A DNA stretch of 64,000 bases from assembly GCA_031553885.1 (NCBI GenBank), contig JAVBKV010000017.1, positions 32,436 through 96,435 on the forward strand. The letters are read 5' to 3'. The DNA comes from JAVBKV01 sp031553885 (GTDB lineage: Bacteria; Bacteroidota; Bacteroidia; Bacteroidales; Azobacteroidaceae). Every line of letters begins with the position of its first letter. The stretch's first letter is position 1. The notes beneath the pieces were generated by a model. That model was not told the DNA's origin. It ran no database searches and was given only the letters and a program-made list of their open reading frames with translations. Both the position numbers and the translations under genes were made by a program. Shown here piece after piece: positions 34,689 to 42,205 of this stretch.

Positions 34689-36950
34689 ATGAAAAAATAT
34701 CTATTGTTACTGATGACAGTTCTACCCATAGCCACACTGTTATCTTGTAATAAAGTCCATGTAAAGGATACTCCCGTAGATTATGTTAATCCCTATATAG
34801 GAAATATCAGCCATTTGTTGGTACCTACCTTTCCGACTGTTCATTTGCCGAATAGCATGTTGAGGATATATCCCGAAAGGAGAGAATATACATCGGATTA
34901 TATTTCTGGATTACCTGTAATCGTTACCAGTCATCGCGGGCGCTCTGCTTTCAGTATTAGTCCGAAGAGTGAACTTTCGGATGCATTTTCTCCTGTTATC
35001 AATTACACCTATGATAATGAAAGAGTCACTCCTTACCGTTATTCAGTCTATTTGGACGAAGCAAAAATAGAAGTGGATTTTGCTCCGTCACATCAATCTG
35101 CACTTTATAATTTAAAATTTGCAAATGGGGTATCGAATCAGCTGATTATTAACAGTCGTAACGGGACTTTGAAAACAACCGGAGGAGGTGTTTCCGGATA
35201 TGAAATAATAGGAAATGGACCTACAAAAGTTTACTTATATCTTGAAGCGGAACAACCCATTGTTAATTCCGGGGTAATAAAAAACAATGAAATCCATTAT
35301 AATCAACGATTGGCAGGAGGTAAGAATGAGGCTATAGTATTAGGTTTTTCAGCCAAAGAGGTGAATGTCCGATATGGGATTTCATTTATAAGCGAAGAGC
35401 AGGCTAAAAAGAACCTGAAAAGAGAAATTAATACGTATAAAGTGGATGATTTAGCTCAGAAAGGTAAAAATAAATGGAATGAAACCCTCGGAAAAATAGA
35501 AGTTAAGGGAGGTTCCGAAAATGACAAAGTTGTTTTCTATACATCACTTTACCGTACTTATGAGCGGATGATTAATATATCGGAAGATGGCAACTATTAC
35601 AGTGCATTTGACGGACAAGTACATGAAGATAAGGGTATTCCTTTTTATACCGATGATTGGATTTGGGATACTTACCGGGCAACACATCCTTTGCGTATAT
35701 TAATAGAACCCCAAATAGAAACAGAAATGATTCATTCCTATCTTCGGATGGCTCAACAAACAAAGGAAGGATGGATGCCTACCTTTCCGGAAGTAACAGG
35801 TGACAGTCACCGGATGAATGGAAATCATGCTGTTGCGGTTATTTGTGATGCTTATAGTAAAGGGTTACGTGATTTTGATTTGGAAACTGCCTATAATGCA
35901 TGCAAAGGAGCACTAACAGAAAAGAGCCTTCTCCCATGGAAACAAATACCGAATACTGAATTAGATACATTCTATCAGGAAAAAGGGTATTTCCCAGCTT
36001 TACAGCCAGAAGAGGAAGAATATGTAAAGGAAGTTCATCCCCATGAAAAAAGACAACCGATAGCTGTTACCCTTGGCACTTGTTATGACGATTGGTGCTT
36101 ATCTCAATTGGCAAAAGCGTTAGGAAAAGAGGATGATTATAATTTTTTTCTAAAGCGTTCATACAATTACCGGAATGTTTTTAATTCCGGAACAGCGTTT
36201 TTCCACCCTAAAGATAAAGAAGGAAAATTCATTGAACCCTTCGATTATCGTTACTCGGGAGGACAAGGTGCAAGGAATTATTATGCAGAGAATAACGGTT
36301 GGATTTACCGCTGGGATGTACCTCATAATATTGCTGATTTGATTCAATTAATGGGATCACCCCAAAAATTCATACAAAATCTGGATCAGACATTCCGTGA
36401 ACAACTTGGTAAAAATAAGTATACTTTTTATTCGCAATTACCGGACCATACGGGTATTGTGGGACAATTCTCCATGGCGAACGAACCATCCTTACACATC
36501 CCTTACTTATATAACTATGCCGGAGAACCGTGGAAGACTCAGAAGAGAATCAGAGGATTACTCGATCAATGGTTCAGAAACGATCTGATGGGAATTCCGG
36601 GAGACGAAGATGGCGGCGGAATGACAGCATTTGTTGTTTTTTCAGCTATGGGATTTTATCCGGTAACACCAGGCTCTCCCACCTACAATATTGGAAGCCC
36701 GCTATTTGAAAAGATAAAAATTCATCTTGGAAACAGTACTTTTTTTGAAATTGAGGCTCAAAACTGCTCGAGAGAGAATAAGTATATTCAATCGGCTAAG
36801 TTAAACGGAAGAGAGTGGAACAAGCCTTGGTTTAGTCATAGTGATATTAAAAACGGAGGGAAATTAGTTTTAGTTATGGGCAATAAAGCGAATGAAGATT
36901 GGGGAATAAAATATGAAAAGGCACCTCCTTCCGGAGAACCTATAAATTAA
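34689..36950 (+). CDS. GH92-family lipoprotein (second)
   Basis: 753 residues. Lipoprotein signal with lipobox TLLSC (Cys20). It has the GH92 frame: DYVNPYIGNISHLLVPTFP, WDTYRATHPL, the catalytic-acid segment SMANEPSLHIPYLYNYAG and GIPGDEDGGGMTAFVVFSAMGFYPV. It differs from the first GH92 at many positions: the N-terminal Gly/His-rich loop is replaced by an LVPTFPTVHLPN segment and GQMSAW is GGMTAF. It belongs to a different subgroup with probably different linkage preference. Lipidation suggests attachment to a membrane, possibly the surface. Confidence 0.93.
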   Translation: MKKYLLLLMTVLPIATLLSCNKVHVKDTPVDYVNPYIGNISHLLVPTFPTVHLPNSMLRIYPERREYTSDYISGLPVIVTSHRGRSAFSISPKSELSDAFSPVINYTYDNERVTPYRYSVYLDEAKIEVDFAPSHQSALYNLKFANGVSNQLIINSRNGTLKTTGGGVSGYEIIGNGPTKVYLYLEAEQPIVNSGVIKNNEIHYNQRLAGGKNEAIVLGFSAKEVNVRYGISFISEEQAKKNLKREINTYKVDDLAQKGKNKWNETLGKIEVKGGSENDKVVFYTSLYRTYERMINISEDGNYYSAFDGQVHEDKGIPFYTDDWIWDTYRATHPLRILIEPQIETEMIHSYLRMAQQTKEGWMPTFPEVTGDSHRMNGNHAVAVICDAYSKGLRDFDLETAYNACKGALTEKSLLPWKQIPNTELDTFYQEKGYFPALQPEEEEYVKEVHPHEKRQPIAVTLGTCYDDWCLSQLAKALGKEDDYNFFLKRSYNYRNVFNSGTAFFHPKDKEGKFIEPFDYRYSGGQGARNYYAENNGWIYRWDVPHNIADLIQLMGSPQKFIQNLDQTFREQLGKNKYTFYSQLPDHTGIVGQFSMANEPSLHIPYLYNYAGEPWKTQKRIRGLLDQWFRNDLMGIPGDEDGGGMTAFVVFSAMGFYPVTPGSPTYNIGSPLFEKIKIHLGNSTFFEIEAQNCSRENKYIQSAKLNGREWNKPWFSHSDIKNGGKLVLVMGNKANEDWGIKYEKAPPSGEPIN

Positions 36951-37024
36951 CTCGTTTTCCCTTGAAGATAAAATAATAGACCATTTGAATATTTAAAAAT
37001 AATACACATTTTATACAATATTTC

Positions 37025-38110
37025 ATGTTTAAGACAAATCAACTTGAACAAATTAGTACCAACCGTATCATCTTTTTAGATTGGTTACGCGCTATTGCTT
37101 GTTTAATGGTAATGGTAGTACATGCATCGGAATGTATCTATTCAAATGATTATTCGTTTTCTTTTCCATCTGAGTTGGGACGTTGGAGCGCATGTTTAAT
37201 CAATGGATTTGTACGCCCGGCTGTACCATTATTTCTTATCGCTTCGGCTTATTTATTACTCCCTTTACGAACAAATACCAAGAATTTTTTTCGTAGACGA
37301 TTTACACGCGTTGTTATTCCCTTTTTTGTTTGGCTTGTTATGTATGCTGTCTTACCTGTATTATGGGGAGAATTTACTACAGAAGAAATTAAAAACAACC
37401 TATCACAAATTTTTATCAATTTTATTCCTCGGGCTTCACATTTATGGTTTATTTACATGCTTCTCGGCATTTATTTAATTATGCCTGTTTTATCTCCGTG
37501 GATAGAACGAGTCAGTCGTCGTGAGGAAGAATTTTTCTTGGTTGTTTGGCTGTTTACTACGTTGTTTTGGCATGCACATGAAATCTTCGGAGACATTTTC
37601 GGGGAATGCTGGTGGAATCCATTTCCATTATTCTATTATGTATCCGGGTATGTAGGATATGTAGTAATGGCTCATTATATTCGAAAATATTTAGATTGGT
37701 CGATGAAGAAGACACTTTATATAGCTCTTCCATGTTTTTTAGCAGGATACTTGTTTTGTGTCTGGTCATTCTATGCGCGCTCATTTACCGTGGAAACCGT
37801 ACAACAATTGGAATTAAGCTGGCAAACAACTTCCATTGCTCCTGTTTTGATGAGCTTTGGAGCATTTATGTTGATCAAAAAAATCAATCATACTGGTAAA
37901 GCCTATAAGATAGTTTGCGACATTTCGGCCATGAGCTATGGCATGTACCTGATGCACATGTTAATCCTACCCTATGTTTTTGGTTTGTGCTATTCTTTTA
38001 TGTCGCCTCCTGTAACAATATTGGTAACAACATTGCTTACCTATATTACTTGCTATATCATAACCAAAATAATCTCATGTTTGAAGTTTGGTAGATATAT
38101 GGTTGGCTGA
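37025..38110 (+). CDS. Acyltransferase family 3 membrane protein (OafA/YrhL-like)
   Basis: 361 residues with about ten hydrophobic helices. The N-terminal signature FLDWLRAIACLMVMVVHASE holds the conserved catalytic His of the family. The C-terminal extracytoplasmic SGNH domain of OafA is absent. Members move acetyl or succinyl groups onto sugars across the inner membrane. The gene lies 74 bp after the second GH92 gene on the same strand. Slightly more AT-rich than the glycosidases. It could modify a surface glycan, or be an unrelated insertion within the cluster. Confidence 0.9.
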   Translation: MFKTNQLEQISTNRIIFLDWLRAIACLMVMVVHASECIYSNDYSFSFPSELGRWSACLINGFVRPAVPLFLIASAYLLLPLRTNTKNFFRRRFTRVVIPFFVWLVMYAVLPVLWGEFTTEEIKNNLSQIFINFIPRASHLWFIYMLLGIYLIMPVLSPWIERVSRREEEFFLVVWLFTTLFWHAHEIFGDIFGECWWNPFPLFYYVSGYVGYVVMAHYIRKYLDWSMKKTLYIALPCFLAGYLFCVWSFYARSFTVETVQQLELSWQTTSIAPVLMSFGAFMLIKKINHTGKAYKIVCDISAMSYGMYLMHMLILPYVFGLCYSFMSPPVTILVTTLLTYITCYIITKIISCLKFGRYMVG

Positions 38111-38142
38111 TCTCTTAGTAATAACACAATATTTTTCATTTT

Positions 38143-38190
38143 CTAAGGATTATCTAAGGGCAATACTAAGGAGTTAATTGTATATTTGTC
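38143..38190 (+). promoter_or_regulatory. Activator-type promoter of the GH30-GH3 unit: three CTAAGG hexamers
   Basis: CTAAGG at 38143, 38154 and 38166 (steps of 11 and 12 bp), then 9 bp, then TATATTTG at 38181-38188. The geometry is identical to that of 30778-30825, with 40 of 48 bases the same. All three hexamers are perfect here, so this is the stronger version. Expected leader about 52 nt. Confidence 0.72.
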
Positions 38191-38244
38191 ATCCTATTAT
38201 TGAGACACTAGTAAAAATAGAAATTATAATTAAAACATACTATT

Positions 38245-39672
38245 ATGAAAAACATTCTCATTGTTTTATGCTTATCTTTTCTGGCATTTTCATGCCATAC
38301 GAGTAAAAAAATCGAGTGGGTAACAACCACTCCTGATTCTTCCTGGCAAATACAGGATGGTACAAAAATCGAATTCAATTCTCAGGAAAATGTCAAAACT
38401 GAAGTAGATATCAATAATCCACTTCAAACGATTGAAGGTTTCGGCACTTGCTTCAATGAATTAGGCTGGACTTCTCTCAGCCTCTTATCAGAATCGGAAA
38501 AAGAAATCATATTCAAGGAGTTATTCGAACCCGGCTATGGTGCTAATTTTAAAATTTGCCGTATGCCTGTTGCTGCTAATGATTTCTCCCTCAACTGGTA
38601 TTCTTATAATGAAACAGAAGGTGATTTTGAAATGAAGAATTTTTCCATTGCCAATGATGAAGAAACACTCATCCCTTTTATTAAAGAAGCATTGAAGTAT
38701 AATCCGGAATTAAAAATATGGGCATCTCCGTGGTCTCCTCCAACGTGGATGAAATACAATAAGCACTATGCTTGCGGATTAACCGGTACTAATCTGGATA
38801 AGAAATACCACAACGGATTGCTCCCGGAACAACAGGGGAAAGAAGGTACCAATATGTTTATACAGGAAGAACCTTATTTCAAAGCTTATGCACTATATTT
38901 CGCTAAATTTATAGAAGCATATAAAACAAAAGGGATCGATATCTTTATGGTTATGCCACAAAATGAGTTTAACTCCTGCCAGATATTTCCGAGTTGTACC
39001 TGGACTGCTGCCGGTATCAATAAATTTGTTGGAGAATACCTCGGGCCTAAGATGCAGGAGATCGGAATAGATTTAATGTTCGGAACGATGGAAAGGGCAA
39101 ATACGCTATTGACAGACACGCTGTTACTGGATCCCAAAAGCAGCGAGTACATTAAGGGAGTTGGCTTTCAGTGGGCAGGTAAAGGTGCCGTTGGTAAAGT
39201 TCATAAGGACTATCCTTCCTTGAAAATCTATCAGACTGAACAGGAATGCGGTAATGGCAAAAACGACTGGCATACCTGTATGCATTACTGGGAGTTAATG
39301 AAACATTATTTATCGAATGGCACAAACGTGTATACGTATTGGAATACATCTCTTGAAGAAGGAGGAATCAGTCGTTGGGGCTGGAGGCAGAATTCCCTGA
39401 TTACAGTAGATCCAGCAACAAAAAAATACAAGTATAATTACGAATATTATCTGATGAAACACGTCAGTCATTATGTACTTCCGGGAGCACAGTTTCTACC
39501 TGTATCGGGTGAATTTACCAATATGCTGGCATTCCGGAATCAGGATGGAAGTATAGTTCTTGTTTTAAATAATAAGGAAGAGCAAGTAAAGGCGACTGGT
39601 ATCAAGCTTGGCGATAAGGTTGTATTAATGGAATTACAACCCAATTCAATCAACACGATTGTGGTGAAATAA
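38245..39672 (+). CDS. GH30 glycosidase lipoprotein (second)
   Basis: 475 residues. Lipoprotein signal with lipobox LAFSC (Cys17), unlike the soluble first GH30. Acid/base Glu241 is in MPQNEFNSCQIFPS, where the usual Pro after Glu is Phe, and nucleophile Glu332 in YQTEQECGNGKNDW. An insert after residue 175 (GTNLDKKYHNGLLPEQQGKE) lengthens the active-site loop compared with the first copy. It is likely lipid-anchored, so it may act at the surface or in the periplasm. GH3 follows by 33 bp. Confidence 0.94.
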   Translation: MKNILIVLCLSFLAFSCHTSKKIEWVTTTPDSSWQIQDGTKIEFNSQENVKTEVDINNPLQTIEGFGTCFNELGWTSLSLLSESEKEIIFKELFEPGYGANFKICRMPVAANDFSLNWYSYNETEGDFEMKNFSIANDEETLIPFIKEALKYNPELKIWASPWSPPTWMKYNKHYACGLTGTNLDKKYHNGLLPEQQGKEGTNMFIQEEPYFKAYALYFAKFIEAYKTKGIDIFMVMPQNEFNSCQIFPSCTWTAAGINKFVGEYLGPKMQEIGIDLMFGTMERANTLLTDTLLLDPKSSEYIKGVGFQWAGKGAVGKVHKDYPSLKIYQTEQECGNGKNDWHTCMHYWELMKHYLSNGTNVYTYWNTSLEEGGISRWGWRQNSLITVDPATKKYKYNYEYYLMKHVSHYVLPGAQFLPVSGEFTNMLAFRNQDGSIVLVLNNKEEQVKATGIKLGDKVVLMELQPNSINTIVVK

Positions 39673-39705
39673 AAAACAACAGAAGTTTACATAGCTACAT
39701 CGAAT

Positions 39706-42141
39706 ATGAAATTAATCAACATCACGCTTGCACTACTGATATGCCTCCCTCTTTACCCACAAGGTAAAGGAGGCATTCAACCTGTAAAAGATAAGAAAAC
39801 CAATATATCCTTCTTCGACCTGAATAAAAACGGCAGACTGGATATATATGAAAATCCGACTCTGGATATAGAATCACGCGTAGAGAATCTTCTTTCACTG
39901 ATGACTTTAGAAGAAAAAACAGGACAAATGGTAACCTCCCTGGGTTGGCACATGTATGAACGTGTGGGAAATGACATTCGGTTGACGGAAAGGCTCACGA
40001 ATGAACTTAACAACTATCATATCGGCTCTTTATGGGGATTCATGCGTGCTGATCCCTGGACCCGACGTACACTGAAAACCGGACTTAATTCGGCATTAGC
40101 GCCTAAAGCCAGCAATAAACTTCAGCAATATGTTATCGCAAACACCCGTCTGGGCATTCCTCTTCTTCTTGCCGAAGAATGTCCCCATGGGCACATGGCC
40201 ATCGGAACAACGGTTTTCCCTACATCTATAGGTCAGTCAAGCACCTGGAATCCGGAATTGATCGAACAAATGGGACGTGTTATTGTTAAGGAAGCAAGGA
40301 CGCAGGGAGCTCATATTGGCTATGGACCTGTGCTTGACCTGGCACGTGATCCCCGTTGGTCACGTGTAGAGGAAACGTATGGTGAAGACCCGTTTCTCAT
40401 AGGAGAAATGGGAAAAGCACTTGTTCGCGGTTTTCAGGGAGAAGAACTCAATTCAAAGAGCCTGCTTTCCACCTTGAAACATTTTGCCTCTTATGGATGG
40501 ACCGAAGGAGGGCATAACGGCAGTACCGCAAATGTGGGAAAACGTGAAATGGAAGAGGTTGTGCTTCCTCCTTTCCGGGAAGCTGTAAAGGCCGGTGCTT
40601 TATCTGTTATGAGCTCATACAATGAAATCGATGGTATCCCTTGTACTGCCAATTACCAGTTGCTGACAGAAGTTTTAAAAGAAAGATGGAACTTTAAGGG
40701 ATTTGTTGTTTCGGATCTCCGTTCCATCGGAGGATTAATAGAGCATGGTGTAGCTGCCAATGATTATCAGGCAGCTGTGAAAGCGGCAAATGCAGGTATA
40801 GACAATGACCTGGGAATGAATGTATACGGTGGAGAGTTGTCTAAAGCGGTAAAAAACGGAGAGGTCTCCATAGATGTAGTGAATCAGTCAGTCCGTCGAA
40901 TCCTGAGGATCAAATTCAAAATGGGACTTTTTGACAATCCTTTTGTTGATGAGAAGACAGCTCCTGAAGTTGTAGCGAATCCCGAACATTTAGAACTGGC
41001 ACGGGAAGTAGCACGCCAATCCATGATCCTGTTAAAAAACCGGAACAATGTTTTACCTTTAAAGAATGACAACAAAAAAATAGCAGTAATTGGCCCGAAT
41101 GCTGATAATGTATACAACATGCTGGGAGATTATACTGCACCGCAATCTGATACTTCTGTAATTACAGTCCTGGAAGGAATCAAAAATAAGATCAACCCCA
41201 ACAATGTGATTTACGCTAAAGGTTGTGCCATACGTGATACCAGCCGCATCCATATCCCCGAGGCTATCAGTGCCGCAGTAGCAGCGGACGTGGTAGTGAT
41301 GGTTATGGGAGGTTCAAGTGCACGCGATTTTTCATCCAAATATGAAGAAACCGGTGCTGCTAAAGTATCCGATAACAAAATCAGTGACATGGAAAGCGGA
41401 GAGGGATATGATAGGTCAACATTGGACCTCATGGGGGTCCAACTGGAACTTATCCAGGAAATCAGGAAACTGGGAAAGCCAATCGTATTAGTTTTAATAA
41501 AAGGACGTCCACTTCTTCTTGAAGGTATAATTCAGGAAGCAGATGCTATTGTTGACGCCTGGTATCCCGGCATGCAGGGAGGGAATGCTGTGGCTGATGT
41601 GCTTTTCGGAGATTATAACCCCGGTGGCAGGCTCAGTATTTCAATACCCCGCTCTGTCGGACAATTACCTGTATATTATAATCCAAAAAGAAAAGGGAAC
41701 CGTAGCAAATATATTGAAGAGCCGGGTGTCCCACGTTATAGTTTCGGATACGGATTGAGTTATACTTCTTTTGAATACTCAGATATGGAAGTAAAGGTCA
41801 ACGAAACTGCAGATGACTGTATTACAGATATCAAGGTAAAAATAACGAATACCGGACAACTCGCCGGAGATGAGGTCGTACAACTCTATATCCGGGATAA
41901 TATCAGTAGTTACACCACCCCTGCCAAACAATTACGTGCTTTCAAACGTATACACCTGAAAGCCGGTGAATCTAAAATAATAACATTCACATTAGATAAG
42001 AAGTCTTTTGCTCTATATATGCAAAATGATGAATGGGAAGTTGAACCGGGAAGTTTCTCACTGATGATTGGTAGCTCTTCCGAAGACATACGATTACAGC
42101 AAAAGATCGATATAACCAGGAAATATCAATTAAGAATGTAA
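39706..42141 (+). CDS. GH3 beta-glucosidase-like enzyme with EF-hand-like loop
   Basis: 811 residues with a signal peptide. The two GH3 domains and the C-terminal fibronectin-III-like domain are all present (PGVPRYSFGYGLSYTSFEYS and AGDEVVQLYIRD). The nucleophile is Asp337 in VVSDLRSIGGL; the substrate-binding segment is GPVLDLARDPRWSRVEETYGED. An EF-hand or dockerin-like calcium loop, DLNKNGRLDIYE, stands at residues 38-49 before the catalytic domain. GH3 enzymes of this type release terminal glucose or xylose from beta-linked oligosaccharides. It is last in its unit and 65 bp from the convergent regulator. Confidence 0.95.
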   Translation: MKLINITLALLICLPLYPQGKGGIQPVKDKKTNISFFDLNKNGRLDIYENPTLDIESRVENLLSLMTLEEKTGQMVTSLGWHMYERVGNDIRLTERLTNELNNYHIGSLWGFMRADPWTRRTLKTGLNSALAPKASNKLQQYVIANTRLGIPLLLAEECPHGHMAIGTTVFPTSIGQSSTWNPELIEQMGRVIVKEARTQGAHIGYGPVLDLARDPRWSRVEETYGEDPFLIGEMGKALVRGFQGEELNSKSLLSTLKHFASYGWTEGGHNGSTANVGKREMEEVVLPPFREAVKAGALSVMSSYNEIDGIPCTANYQLLTEVLKERWNFKGFVVSDLRSIGGLIEHGVAANDYQAAVKAANAGIDNDLGMNVYGGELSKAVKNGEVSIDVVNQSVRRILRIKFKMGLFDNPFVDEKTAPEVVANPEHLELAREVARQSMILLKNRNNVLPLKNDNKKIAVIGPNADNVYNMLGDYTAPQSDTSVITVLEGIKNKINPNNVIYAKGCAIRDTSRIHIPEAISAAVAADVVVMVMGGSSARDFSSKYEETGAAKVSDNKISDMESGEGYDRSTLDLMGVQLELIQEIRKLGKPIVLVLIKGRPLLLEGIIQEADAIVDAWYPGMQGGNAVADVLFGDYNPGGRLSISIPRSVGQLPVYYNPKRKGNRSKYIEEPGVPRYSFGYGLSYTSFEYSDMEVKVNETADDCITDIKVKITNTGQLAGDEVVQLYIRDNISSYTTPAKQLRAFKRIHLKAGESKIITFTLDKKSFALYMQNDEWEVEPGSFSLMIGSSSEDIRLQQKIDITRKYQLRM

Positions 42142-42205
42142 GGCACTAATTACCAATTATATAAATACATCACACAAGGAATACCGGCTTTCGGAAAGTA
42201 CATAA

